A DNA stretch of 57,699 nucleotides, taken from the NCBI GenBank assembly GCA_016932835.1, contig JAFGCD010000028.1, positions 1 to 57,699 on the forward strand. Direction: 5' to 3'. How positions within the stretch are numbered: position 1 is the first letter of the stretch; each line of letters opens with the position of its first letter. Below, piece after piece: positions 10,501-18,931 of the stretch. A program made the translations under genes and the position numbers. The notes under the pieces were generated by a model, which saw nothing but the letters and a program-made list of their open reading frames with translations, was not told where the DNA came from and did no database searches. This stretch comes from Sedimentisphaerales bacterium (GTDB lineage Bacteria; Planctomycetota; Phycisphaerae; Sedimentisphaerales; Anaerobacaceae).

Positions 10501-10859
10501 TCAGAGGAATAACCGCCCCAATGCTCAGCGGAAACTACGAAGTGAAAGTCCGGGTGCTCGGCTACCCGGAGGATCAGATGCTTGCAAAAGCACAGTTCTA
10601 CGTCCAGCCCCCGGAAGCCGGAGAACTCACACAACTCGACTGCGATGAACAGATACTCCGGCAGATAGCTTCTAACGCATCAGGGGACTTCTTCCATGAA
10701 GAGAACGCATCAGAGTTGAGCAGCCGCCTCAAACTACTAAGCGAAGGAAGGGTTATGCAAAGCGACACGGCACTGTGGCAAGGCTATTTATGGTTTGCAG
10801 TCATCGTGCTTCTGATTACAATCGAGTGGATCCTGAGAAAACGAGTTGGAATGCTCTGA
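7521..10859 (+). CDS. Membrane VWA protein with inserted PA14 module
   Basis: A 1112-residue membrane protein starting 14 bases inside the previous gene. Two N-terminal helices (about 8-26 and 45-66) precede a VWA domain with its metal site at D82 (DASQSMGV). The VWA fold is interrupted: a PA14-type carbohydrate-binding module (about 171-330, with GEYTFWVSSDDKSWLFLS and HIAVGWQLPDG) and a helical stretch come before the VWA continues near 521 (AAVMFTDGRHNFGESPL). Further on are an amidotransferase-like region (ALILDGRPRWEFRYIRNLF), an Ig-like domain near 945 and a final helix (FAVIVLLITIEWILRKRV). PA14 suggests contact with glycan or cell wall. It is an operon partner of MoxR. Confidence 0.88.
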   Translation: MTTIRFIGDWSLYIGVPVALLLGTATWMLYRRESRARRDIYAWLLPAIRTIAVIMLVLMLTGPVLHHRWVVGQLARILVFVDASQSMGVTDKDMTAGRKILAAAQIGLLSDEILPADLLNTRNALAQAAIARLPAQPSQQDITKITTQFSRNIENAYESLQKVKFDNSMLVLVEKGTILYEHWNNFSGSNLGDFARAKGYPDEPTGTEQLKKFQSRSNWNDNYCSKISGYIYPLATGEYTFWVSSDDKSWLFLSTSDDPAAKVQIAKVSSWVTSEKWDQNAEQQSKPITLQAGRRYYIETLHIETTGDDHIAVGWQLPDGAMERPIPGSRLSPFKAATVNQPSLTSKQTALQQFRAELLEPARQLAGDDSKKDPEQTAKKLSELAAKTDFWRKQIRTAIEQWGAKLASSGVDQVSQAINRFDQMTRIERIGELLLHGENPLLARLAESHNIDLLALTGNDIQPLWRSSAGRKLSSTQIPLKLGIEPTATATNLSLAPKTAIGIAQAQTNKKTAKPENISKIAAVMFTDGRHNFGESPLHQAKICGSREIPIFTVATGTMHKPQDIAVLGIEKPLSVFHKDRVKGRIAIKDDIAPGKQFMLRILCDKQTLWEKQLTTIGLGRRIIDYDFAVAEILEQKLAGKERELTFQSLPLNFTAEISGLEQIDCEPGNNAQVFRTRAIFEHNRALILDGRPRWEFRYIRNLFERDEKWDVTTVLADPTAPNGGVQRGDKPTMFPADRNLLYTYDLIIIGDFPSTLLKNEELQWIRDAVSSRGIGLILIDGLRNHLRPYGKTPLAELIPVQWDASEPITNPQSLRLTEKGVLRLTEQGADVAALMLSTGTKTNSEIWESLKPPHWLAQIRTLPGAEVLVEAVLQDKTVPAIVFRRFGAGKVLFTAFDETWRWRYRVADEYHQRYWNQVGNLIMASPFAVSDRYVSIDAGSLIYAPGQNIRIRAKIRDTQGRPVTDAVASADIFLEARKVAEIPLEPDENSGEFRGITAPMLSGNYEVKVRVLGYPEDQMLAKAQFYVQPPEAGELTQLDCDEQILRQIASNASGDFFHEENASELSSRLKLLSEGRVMQSDTALWQGYLWFAVIVLLITIEWILRKRVGML

Positions 10860-10889
10860 GAGCCTGCGCTCTTGTGAAAGGGTTATGCT

Positions 10890-13800
10890 ATGAATACTCA
10901 CCTCGATCCTGTCACATTATATAAGCTCCGGGAATTCGCAAAACGCCGAAATCGCCTCATTGCCGTCAGAGGCGCATGCGCACTGATCGCAACCGCCCTG
11001 GTTGCAATGTCCGTGGTAGCCTTTATCGACCTGCTGCTCGTCCTGCCCGACTGGGCAAGAATCACCCTCAGCCTCACAGGCTATGCCTTGGCGATCTCCG
11101 TGCTCTATTTCACCTGCCTCCGTTGGCTGCTCCGCCCCGCGGATCTGGCCGGCCTGGCCCGAATGTTCGAATCCGAACACGAAGAACTCAAAGAGAAGAT
11201 TCTCTCCGCCGTTGAACTCGGAAGAACGGATGCCGAAGCGGTACACGACTCGCCCCAACTTCGGGCCCTCTTCCAGAAAAGAGTCGCCTCACTGATAAAG
11301 GCATACAAACTAAAGGTCATCCTGCCGACAACGAAGATACTGCGCTGGCCCGTAATAACATTTGTCGTCGTGCTGTTCTGTGTCGCCCTGACCGTAATAC
11401 CGAAGCTCAGGTACGCCCAACTGATGGCCCGTGCCTTCGCTCCAACTGCCAACATCGCCAGGGTTTCCGCCCTGCGAATCAGGATAGCAGAGCCCGCAGA
11501 CCCCGAACCGCTCGTCCCGCGAGGCGACCCGGTGACAATCGTAGCGCAGCTCTCGGACAAGAACGAGCGTAAAGTCTTTCTCGAATCCTTCACGGACCAG
11601 GCCCAGCCGATGATTATAGAGATGGAGCCCGTCGGCAACCAGAAGTACGCAACGACCGTCCTCGTCGCGCGAGAGAGCCTGACATACCGCGTCTTCGCCG
11701 CAAAGGCATCGACCCGCCAATACACAATCCGCTCTCGCCGGCGGCCCCACGTCACCAGATTCAACAAAACATACCGCTACCCGCCCTACTCCAGGCTCGA
11801 AGACAAACAGGTCGCCGAGACAACCGGCGACTTGAAGGCAATACAGTCAACATCCGTCGATCTGGATATAGAGGTTGACCAGCCCGTCGAAGACGCCGAG
11901 CTCCAGATCCAAATCGCAGAAACCACACAGACCCTGCAGTTGACCGCGACAAGGCCGAACCTGCTCCGTGGGAAGATCGATATCATCGAATCCGGAACAT
12001 ACAAAGTCCATCTCGTTGCGAAAGAGACAAAATTTGAGAACAAGTTCGCTCCGAACTATGAAATACTCGCCCTGCCCGACCTCGTCCCCGATGTGGCACT
12101 GACAAGACCGGAATCAACTGTTATCATGCCCTCGGATGCGATAGTACGCCTCGAAGGAGCGGCAAAAGACGACCTCGGCCTGCAGACTGTAGAGCAGTTT
12201 ATAAGGGTCAACAACGGCCCGTGGAAACAGACCACGCTCGCCGAAGACCCCGGCAAACAACAAGTCATAAAAAAGAACTGGGACCTGCTGCCCCTCGAAC
12301 TTAAGCCCGGCGACAGAGTCTCAACAAAAATCGTCGCAACCGACCTGAAAGGAAACAAGGGAGAATCCCTCCTCTCGCAGATTACGATCAGCTCTCCGGG
12401 ATTCTCCGTAAAGAATCTCGAAAACAGCAAGCAGAAAAAGCTGCTCCAGGAATCCCTCGTTCGCCTGGCGGAGACTTCGAAACAGTTGCAAAAGGACTTC
12501 CGGGCCTTGCGGGACGAATTCAACAACAACCCCACAAACAAAATCAAGATACATGATGCCCACCTCAAGACGCAGGTCTCCTTCGAGCAGGTCGAAGCCC
12601 TTACAAAGTCGGCATTCGCTGCGATAGAAAATATCACCGGCCTTTCTGAAACAAGGATCGAAGCCGACGACATGGTGCTGCTCGGCCAAATGCTCAGCAG
12701 GTTCCGGCACGATGACCTGGCTAATGTCAGCGCATACAGCCGACTAATCGAAACCGGCGAGGAACCGCAGAAAGAAGACTTCGACAAGGTCGTCGATCTC
12801 GCCGCCAGGGCCGAGGGCCACGCAAATCAGGCCAGATATGCGTACAGAGAAATCCTCTCGCACCAGCAGGCTCGAAACACCCTTCAAGAGGTCCACAGAC
12901 TCAGGGCCAACCACGCCGAGATGCTCCAGCAGGCCCAACAGGACTCTAAGGAAGCCAACGACGACATCAAGAATAACGCATGGCGAAGACTCGCACGCCA
13001 ACACAAGGCCGCCGCTGAAGAGCAACAGATACTCGAAGAAATGCTCGACGACCTCTCACAGTATGCAGACTACAACCAGGCAAGACAGGCAGAGGAAGTC
13101 CGCAAAAAACTCGCAGAGCAACGGAAAAAAACCGAGGAGAACCTCAAAAAAGAAGAACCGTCCGGCAGATTGGCGGATCGCAGCAGAGAAACCCAGGACA
13201 AGCTCCGCGAAGCGGAAGAATCCATGAAGAATATCGAAAGGAATCTGCGCTCCAGGGCCGCAGACAACCGGCGGGGCCTGGCACAGTCTATTGCGATATC
13301 CGCCAATGAACTGGCAACTCTGAAGTGGAGAGTGCAGGACTACGCCAATAAGCAGAAAAACCTCACGGAACTGCAGGCAAAGCCCAATATCGAAGCAAAG
13401 CAGGTCGATGAAATGAGGCAGCAGACACTCAAAGCCGCCCAAATCGCCGAACACAGATGGGGCTCGGCATCCGGACAGTTCACCGATCGCGCAGACCTTG
13501 AAGACGCACGCCAGTCCGTCAGGCACAGCCTCGTAGCAGACACCGCCAACACAGCCGCCGCCATCGACACCCTCCACACAACGGCAACCGACTCGGCACA
13601 AATCGAAGATTCCGCAGAAGCGATCTCGCAAATAGAGAAGGCCTATCGCCTGCTCGAAACAGGCCACAGCTTCTTCGAAGCCGCCGGTTTTCTAAACGAA
13701 ATGACTGCCCAGGAGAGATGGGAGTTCGCAACATCCGACGCCTTCACCCAGCCCCTGACCCGGTGGGACTACTGGCAAAAACAAATCAAGCCCCTGCCTG

Positions 13801-16421
13801 ACCGCTTGAGAGAGGCGAAACTGCCGAAAGAAATCTTCGAGTCCCTTCGAAAAATCATAGATTCAGAACCGTTCAGGAAAATGGACGAGGAAGCAAACCA
13901 CAGAGACAATCCAGAAAACAATAGCAGGCCCGTCCTTTCTCAAATGCAGACACTTTCTGAGCAGTTCGCAGAACTCGGCGAACAGATAGAACCCTACATG
14001 GCCGAGGCGCGCAAGGTAATCGCCGAATACGCCCCTTCGATAGTCGAGCAGTTGCACGCCGTCTCCAAGCTCGCCGAGCAGATGGAGGAGCAGACCTCGG
14101 AGTTGACCTCGCAAATCGACGAACAGCAATCTCAACGGAACCGCGCCGAGGCCGCCGCCCTGCTCGATGAGCAGCAGCGGTTGAACGAACACCTCGACAC
14201 AATCCGCGACTCTCTCCGCCGTGATGCAAACATCCAGAATCTCGCCGAAGAACAGGGCCGCCAGCGAGCCAGAGACGCCGACGACGCCATTGCAATGCTG
14301 CACCAGCCTCCCCCAAAGGCCGAAGACCTCCTCGCAGAAGCCGCAATGAGCCCGGAAACAGACGCCCAGAAACACGCACTCGAACAGGCCGTCGCCCAGC
14401 AGGCCGAACTAAACGACGCCCTCGACCTAATCACGCAGCACTATGAAAACCTCGAAGCAGGAACCCCCGAGCAAACCCGACTGGCCCTGCGGCAGGCAGA
14501 GAAGGACTCCGACCTGGCACGAAATCTCGACAGCCGCTACGACAGGCTCGACGAACTGGCGAGAATGGCCCAGGAGTCGCCGGATCAGCTCAGAAAACTG
14601 CTCGAAAAGGAGTTGATCCAGAATCAGCCCATGCAGGACGAACTCGACCGGATCGCCGACAACACAATCCAGCAGGCCGCCGCAGGCCTTCAAGAAATGA
14701 CCAACCGCGAGGGACATATCTCCGAAAGACTGGAAAAAATCGCCGAAAGGCAGGACCGCGAAAATCCAATACTGGCGCCGATTACGAATAAGGCAAATGA
14801 ACTGGCCAAGAAGGCGCAGGAACTCGCCGCAAGAGCAGAGAATCTCGCCGATCACAAGGTCGCCGATGCCGCAAGGAAATCCAACGAAGTCGGTGCAAAG
14901 GCTCAGCAGCAGTTCGACAGTGCAAAGGATTCCCTGAAACAAGGGGCCCAACAGATACCAAAGGCATCGGCGCCCCCATCGGCGCAATTGGCTGAGAATG
15001 TCGAAGACTTCGCCCGAAATGTTGACCAGGCCAAGAGCAATCTCGATAAGGCCGGCGACAATACCAAGGCAGCCGCCAACGACCAGAACAGAGACCAGGC
15101 AAATCAGGCCGCCCAGACCGCCCGCGACGCAAGCAATGAAGCTCAGAATATCTCTAATGAGGCCGGGCAGCTCGCCGCTCAACTCAAGGACCTCGCCCGC
15201 CGGCGTGCAGAGGCCGACCGGCAGATAGCCGCCCAGGCCCCGCCCCAGAATCAATTCGCCCAAAAAGCAAAGCAGCTCGCCGAGCAAGCCGGCCAAATGG
15301 CTGCCGACGACATCCCCCAGGCCGCGAAGAAAGCCCGCGACGCCGGCGCCGAATCCTTCCCGGAATTCGCCCAGGCCGCCAAGGCCGCAGGCAATGCAGC
15401 CGAGCAAATGCCGACCGATTTATCCGCTTCCCCGGCGGAACTGGCAGAGAAGGTCGAGCAATTCGCTCAATCGATGGACCAGGCCGGAGGAGACCTGCAG
15501 TCGGCAGTCGGAAAAGTCAACGCAGCCAAAACCGAAAACACAGACCAGAAAAACCAGGCCGCAAACCAGACACAAAACGCACAAAACAAGGCAGCAGATT
15601 TAAGCAGGCAGGGAAGCGAACTGGCAAAGAATATAAGGGACATGGCCAGGCAGTACTCCGATCAAATCGAGAATACCGACCGTCGCCAGCGAGAAATAAA
15701 CCAAATGGCCCCCGAAGTCACCGACGACATCACACGCGCAGCCCTGCATGCCGAAAGGCTCGGCAGAGCAGACGCCGGGCCGCTGCGGCAAACCAGCCAG
15801 GCAATGCAGGACATAGGGCAGAACGAACTGCCCCAGGCCAGGCAGGCCCTCGAAACCGCTGTGCACGTCATGCAGGCCCAGCCGCCCGTCGAGCAGGCCT
15901 ATGATGCCCTGGCAAGTCAACTCGAAAACCTCAACCGGATTCAGGCGGATCCCGCAGAATCGCAGCAGAACGCCTCACGCAGCCCACAGACCGGCGAAAT
16001 GGCACAATGGATGGCGCGAACCCTCGACCGCCTCGACGCCGCCCAATTAGCACAGGACAATCCACAAATGGCGCAGCAGGCACAACAGGCTATGGGTCGG
16101 ACTATGGAGGCGCAGCAGACCGAAATGGCGCTGGCCAGGGCGCAAAACCAGGCCCAGGCCAGAGCACAAAGCCGTACTCGCAATGCCGCCAGAAACAGAT
16201 TGGCGTCGAGATTCTCAAGCGACCGGACATCCGCGGATATGCCCCCGCCGACAGGTCGCAAACTGCCCGAAAACCCCAGGCTGCTTAGCGGAGACTGGGG
16301 CAAACTCAGGACACTCTCTGCAACAGACCTCATGAACGCCCAAAAGGAGGCCGTCTCAGAAGACTACCGCGAAATGGTAAATATCTATTTCCTCGTAATA
16401 TCGCAAAAATCAAAGGAATAA
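10890..16421 (+). CDS. Giant membrane-anchored coiled-coil protein (DUF4175-like)
   Basis: An 1843-residue protein. Residues about 22-75 hold two transmembrane helices and about 152-172 a third. A beta-rich, Ig-like region (about 190-510, ending near SQITISSPGFSVKN) follows, and residues about 520-1740 are almost entirely charged and Ala/Gln-rich helix with heptad character, so a long coiled coil. Two stretches of about 150 residues (about 1302-1452 and 1454-1600) look like an internal duplication. The C-terminus (LPENPRLLSGDWGKLRTLS, ending EDYREMVNIYFLVISQ) is the conserved tail usual in DUF4175-like proteins of MoxR/VWA clusters. It starts 30 bases after the VWA/PA14 gene. It may be a rod-like scaffold of the complex; that is inference. 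Confidence 0.85.
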   Translation: MNTHLDPVTLYKLREFAKRRNRLIAVRGACALIATALVAMSVVAFIDLLLVLPDWARITLSLTGYALAISVLYFTCLRWLLRPADLAGLARMFESEHEELKEKILSAVELGRTDAEAVHDSPQLRALFQKRVASLIKAYKLKVILPTTKILRWPVITFVVVLFCVALTVIPKLRYAQLMARAFAPTANIARVSALRIRIAEPADPEPLVPRGDPVTIVAQLSDKNERKVFLESFTDQAQPMIIEMEPVGNQKYATTVLVARESLTYRVFAAKASTRQYTIRSRRRPHVTRFNKTYRYPPYSRLEDKQVAETTGDLKAIQSTSVDLDIEVDQPVEDAELQIQIAETTQTLQLTATRPNLLRGKIDIIESGTYKVHLVAKETKFENKFAPNYEILALPDLVPDVALTRPESTVIMPSDAIVRLEGAAKDDLGLQTVEQFIRVNNGPWKQTTLAEDPGKQQVIKKNWDLLPLELKPGDRVSTKIVATDLKGNKGESLLSQITISSPGFSVKNLENSKQKKLLQESLVRLAETSKQLQKDFRALRDEFNNNPTNKIKIHDAHLKTQVSFEQVEALTKSAFAAIENITGLSETRIEADDMVLLGQMLSRFRHDDLANVSAYSRLIETGEEPQKEDFDKVVDLAARAEGHANQARYAYREILSHQQARNTLQEVHRLRANHAEMLQQAQQDSKEANDDIKNNAWRRLARQHKAAAEEQQILEEMLDDLSQYADYNQARQAEEVRKKLAEQRKKTEENLKKEEPSGRLADRSRETQDKLREAEESMKNIERNLRSRAADNRRGLAQSIAISANELATLKWRVQDYANKQKNLTELQAKPNIEAKQVDEMRQQTLKAAQIAEHRWGSASGQFTDRADLEDARQSVRHSLVADTANTAAAIDTLHTTATDSAQIEDSAEAISQIEKAYRLLETGHSFFEAAGFLNEMTAQERWEFATSDAFTQPLTRWDYWQKQIKPLPDRLREAKLPKEIFESLRKIIDSEPFRKMDEEANHRDNPENNSRPVLSQMQTLSEQFAELGEQIEPYMAEARKVIAEYAPSIVEQLHAVSKLAEQMEEQTSELTSQIDEQQSQRNRAEAAALLDEQQRLNEHLDTIRDSLRRDANIQNLAEEQGRQRARDADDAIAMLHQPPPKAEDLLAEAAMSPETDAQKHALEQAVAQQAELNDALDLITQHYENLEAGTPEQTRLALRQAEKDSDLARNLDSRYDRLDELARMAQESPDQLRKLLEKELIQNQPMQDELDRIADNTIQQAAAGLQEMTNREGHISERLEKIAERQDRENPILAPITNKANELAKKAQELAARAENLADHKVADAARKSNEVGAKAQQQFDSAKDSLKQGAQQIPKASAPPSAQLAENVEDFARNVDQAKSNLDKAGDNTKAAANDQNRDQANQAAQTARDASNEAQNISNEAGQLAAQLKDLARRRAEADRQIAAQAPPQNQFAQKAKQLAEQAGQMAADDIPQAAKKARDAGAESFPEFAQAAKAAGNAAEQMPTDLSASPAELAEKVEQFAQSMDQAGGDLQSAVGKVNAAKTENTDQKNQAANQTQNAQNKAADLSRQGSELAKNIRDMARQYSDQIENTDRRQREINQMAPEVTDDITRAALHAERLGRADAGPLRQTSQAMQDIGQNELPQARQALETAVHVMQAQPPVEQAYDALASQLENLNRIQADPAESQQNASRSPQTGEMAQWMARTLDRLDAAQLAQDNPQMAQQAQQAMGRTMEAQQTEMALARAQNQAQARAQSRTRNAARNRLASRFSSDRTSADMPPPTGRKLPENPRLLSGDWGKLRTLSATDLMNAQKEAVSEDYREMVNIYFLVISQKSKE

Positions 16422-16434
16422 AAATGACGCCGCA

Positions 16435-16450
16435 GGGACATTTATGTCCC
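16435..16450. repeat. Perfect hairpin between operon genes 5 and 6
   Basis: GGGACA at 16435-16440 and TGTCCC at 16445-16450 flank a four-base loop. It lies in the short gap before the last gene of the MoxR operon. There is no T-run, so it is not a simple terminator; it could affect mRNA stability or translation of the next gene. Confidence 0.4.
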
Positions 16451-16487
16451 CTTAGGCACAAAGACTTTTATGGAGAACGCCAGGAAA

Positions 16488-17606
16488 ATGAACTCGCAGA
16501 AAAAACCGGCAGAAAACAACCTGTTCCGCAAAGCCCTCTGCTGTCTCATCGCTATGACGCTGTTCGTCGCCTCAATCGCGCCGCCGATCTTAGCCGCACA
16601 AGCCGACAAAGAGGAGCAGGACTGGGAAAGGGTCAACCGAAGCGCAGAACGCGCCGTCGAATACCTAATAAAACAGCAGCAGGACAGCGGAGCCATCGTT
16701 GACAACAACAGACACCACACGACCATGACGGCCTTCGCAATCATGGCGATGCTCGCCGTCGGCCACAAACCGGCCGACCAGACTAAAGAAGGCCAGGCAA
16801 TGAGAAAGGCCCTCGAATTCGTCCTGCACCAAGACAGGCAGGAAGAAGACGGATACTTCGGAAGCAAAGACGGTTCGCGAATGTATGGTCACGGAATAAT
16901 AACCCTCATGCTCGCAGAAACCCTCGGCATGGGAATAGACGACGACCAGGACGCGATTATACGAAAAAGGCTCATGAAAGCCGTCGAGCTCATCCTCAGG
17001 GCTCAGGCAATCAAGAAAAGCGAGGACAGACACGAAGGAGGCTGGCGATACAACAAAGACTCCACCGACAGTGACCTGTCCGTCGTCTCATGGCAGCTTA
17101 TCGCCCTCAGAGCCGCCAAGGGCGCCGGCATAGAAGTCCCGAAAGAGGCCATCGACAAGGCCGTTGACTATGTAAAAAGATGCTACAGGCAAGACAGCAA
17201 AGACAAAACAAAAGGATACTTCTGCTATCAGCCCGGTGATGGGAGCATGAGATTCGGTTCAGCCGCAGGCGGATTCCTCACTCTACAGATATGCGGACAG
17301 TACGATGCACCGGAAGTCATAGGAGCAGCAGACTTCTTCCTCGATTACGACATACCGAGCCTGCAGGACAGAGAGCATTTCTACTACGGAATGTATTACT
17401 ATGCACAGGGAATGTTCCAGCGGGGAGGAAAATACGCCGACCGAGCCAGAAAAGTCGTACGAGAACTGCTCCTTGACAGACAGCAGGAAGACGGCTCATG
17501 GCCACTCGGAGTAAGAGATGAGGAAGGCGGAAAGGTTTACGTAACATCCCTGGCGATGCTAAGCATGTCAATACACTTCCACTACCTGCCCATATACCAG
17601 AGATAA
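16488..17606 (+). CDS. Secreted terpenoid-cyclase-fold (prenyltransferase/squalene oxidase repeat) protein
   Basis: A 372-residue product when started at the ATG at 16488, which follows an AGGA-type site; an in-frame ATG at 16470 adds six residues without such a site. A signal peptide (ALCCLIAMTLFVASIAPPILA) is clear. The mature part is an alpha/alpha barrel with repeats typical of squalene-cyclase/prenyltransferase-like domains: HHTTMTAFAIMAML, GHGIITLMLAETLGM, GGWRYNKDSTDSDLSVVSW and DGSWPLGVRDE. The acidic DXDD catalytic motif of real squalene-hopene cyclases is not evident, so a binding or structural role outside the cytoplasm is more likely than catalysis. Last gene of the MoxR operon; such proteins are common companions of VWA clusters in planctomycetes. 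Confidence 0.85.
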   Translation: MNSQKKPAENNLFRKALCCLIAMTLFVASIAPPILAAQADKEEQDWERVNRSAERAVEYLIKQQQDSGAIVDNNRHHTTMTAFAIMAMLAVGHKPADQTKEGQAMRKALEFVLHQDRQEEDGYFGSKDGSRMYGHGIITLMLAETLGMGIDDDQDAIIRKRLMKAVELILRAQAIKKSEDRHEGGWRYNKDSTDSDLSVVSWQLIALRAAKGAGIEVPKEAIDKAVDYVKRCYRQDSKDKTKGYFCYQPGDGSMRFGSAAGGFLTLQICGQYDAPEVIGAADFFLDYDIPSLQDREHFYYGMYYYAQGMFQRGGKYADRARKVVRELLLDRQQEDGSWPLGVRDEEGGKVYVTSLAMLSMSIHFHYLPIYQR

Positions 17607-17623
17607 CGCGATGAGTACAAGGG

Positions 17624-17644
17624 GCGGGACCGGGCAAATCCCGC
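17624..17644. terminator. Weak hairpin between convergent genes
   Basis: GCGGGA (17624-17629) and TCCCGC (17639-17644) can pair across a nine-base loop between the end of the MoxR operon and the end of the HPr gene. Neither side has a T-run, so it is at best a weak or Rho-assisted terminator. Confidence 0.3.
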
Positions 17645-17667
17645 TTCACAGAACGTTCTGCATGCCC

Positions 17668-17961
17668 TCAATCTTCAGGAGGGGGCTCATCGAACATTTT
17701 CTCTTCCACAAGTTCCCGCAGCGCCTCGATTAAATCCTCCGCATCATCCCCTTCGGCCCGAATCTTAAGCTTCGTCCCAACCGTCGCCGCAAGCATACTC
17801 ATCTGCATGATACTCTTGCCGTCAACCTCCGTCTCGCCGCTGCTGACCGTAACATCGCACTTGAAACCGTTCGCAACATCGACAAACAGCATAGCCGGAC
17901 GCATGTGCAATCCGTCTGCGTTTTTTATCTCGACTTCCGTTTCGCAAATCGGCGTATCCAA
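17668..17961 (-). CDS. HPr-family phosphocarrier protein
   Basis: A 97-residue HPr. The active-site histidine is H19 in the canonical context NADGLHMRPA. A serine in the regulatory position, S50 (VDGKSIMQMSML), is present as in HPr proteins phosphorylated by HprK, but no HprK or Enzyme I gene lies in this window. The start is a TTG at 17961 behind AAGGGGA; no ATG is available upstream of the conserved core. It is the last gene of a minus-strand run with a PTS IIA domain and a hibernation factor, which suggests a nitrogen-PTS-like regulatory role in the cytoplasm rather than sugar transport, since no permease is nearby. The acidic tail DEPPPED is unremarkable. Confidence 0.92.
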   Translation of the reverse strand: MDTPICETEVEIKNADGLHMRPAMLFVDVANGFKCDVTVSSGETEVDGKSIMQMSMLAATVGTKLKIRAEGDDAEDLIEALRELVEEKMFDEPPPED

Positions 17962-18009
17962 AAAGTCATTCCCCTTATGGGCCCTTCGAATTCATCACCC
18001 CGACCGCCC

Positions 18010-18483
18010 TCACAACGAGGGATTCTCATCCGCCTCTTTCAGAAGGTCCGATATCGCCTCGGACGTCTGGGATTGCCTCAGGAACTTCCGGAACTTCTCA
18101 TCCTGGACGTGCTGGAAAACCTTTTCCATGGCCTGCAAATGCTTGTCCGGATAATCCTGCGGGCTTATCAGGAGTATTATGGAATACACCGGCTGCTTGT
18201 CCAACGCTGAAAAATCGATACCGGCGGAACACTGACCGATAGTCGCAACAACATCCCGGACAACTTTGTGTTTGACGTGAGGAACAGCCACACCTCTGCC
18301 CATACCAGTACTCGCTTCGCACTCCCTGGCGATCACAGCCTTGGCAATCTTCGCACACTGGCCTTTGCCGAGTTTCCCAGCCTTGTCCAGAGACGAAACA
18401 AGCTCGCAAATGGCATCATCACGACCGGTAGCATTCAACTCAGGGACTATCGCCTCAAAACACATAAAGTCAGAAAACTTCAT
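18010..18483 (-). CDS. ptsN: PTS EIIA domain protein, PtsN (EIIA-Ntr) type
   Basis: A 157-residue single-domain EIIA of the fructose/nitrogen class. The phosphorylated histidine is H69 in GRGVAVPHVKH. The N-terminus MKFSDFMCFEAIVPELNA aligns with the usual PtsN start, so the ATG at 18483 is preferred over a GTG 15 bases upstream. It should accept phosphate from the HPr encoded next door (49-base gap) and regulate by protein contact in the cytoplasm. In proteobacteria the order rpoN-hpf-ptsN-HPr is classic; here rpoN is missing but hpf, ptsN and HPr keep the same order. Targets are unknown. Confidence 0.88.
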   Translation of the reverse strand: MKFSDFMCFEAIVPELNATGRDDAICELVSSLDKAGKLGKGQCAKIAKAVIARECEASTGMGRGVAVPHVKHKVVRDVVATIGQCSAGIDFSALDKQPVYSIILLISPQDYPDKHLQAMEKVFQHVQDEKFRKFLRQSQTSEAISDLLKEADENPSL

Positions 18484-18559
18484 CGTATCAGCCCACACTA
18501 ATCACTCATGCTAAAGAAAGGCCCAACAAAAGCAGAACACCTGCCACACAAACAAAAAT

Positions 18560-18889
18560 CTATGTCATTTCTCCCGCCGAACCGGAGCCGGCACGCTTGT
18601 TGTCTCGTTCCTTGCTCTTCGCTCGTCGAAGTTGTCGCTCAAGCTTGTGAACCGCCACATCGATGCAGCCGTAAGCATCCTCGCCGATTTCGCTGCAAAC
18701 GAAAACCTTGCTGTGCTCGGCACGAGCGATTACTTCAACACTCACCGAACCCCCTTTGCCCCCGTCGATTACGACTTCAATCTGACTGATGCTGTCATAA
18801 TAACGCGGAAGTTTCGACGCCTTCTCCTCCGCATGGCTCTTCATAGCTTCTGTCACATCTATGTGTTTTCCGCTAATCGTGATAAGCAA
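18560..18889 (-). CDS. hpf: Ribosome hibernation promoting factor (HPF/RaiA family), short form
   Basis: A 109-residue short-form hibernation factor. The N-terminus LITISGKHIDVTEAMKSH is the family signature, followed by the beta strands IEVVIDGG and SVSVEVIARAEHS and the basic helix VHKLERQLRRAKSKER that contacts 16S rRNA. There is no long-HPF C-terminal dimerisation domain. The start is a TTG at 18889 preceded by AAGGAG seven bases away; the binding site decides this choice. It binds the small ribosomal subunit in stationary phase or starvation. It lies directly upstream of ptsN and HPr, as in many bacteria, so translation shutdown and PTS-type signalling are probably co-expressed. Confidence 0.92.
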   Translation of the reverse strand: MLITISGKHIDVTEAMKSHAEEKASKLPRYYDSISQIEVVIDGGKGGSVSVEVIARAEHSKVFVCSEIGEDAYGCIDVAVHKLERQLRRAKSKERDNKRAGSGSAGEMT

Positions 18890-18931
18890 AACTGTTCTCC
18901 TTAAATATTACAAATACAACAAAATCTCTGC

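Noticed and set aside
14427..15407. Long minus-strand frame opposite the giant coiled-coil gene
   Set aside because: It lies wholly inside the plus-strand gene and has a repetitive, Leu/Gly-rich composition produced by the codon pattern of the sense strand.
16488..17606. True squalene-hopene cyclase
   Set aside because: It is secreted, has only about 370 residues and lacks a visible DXDD catalytic motif; only the repeat fold is shared.
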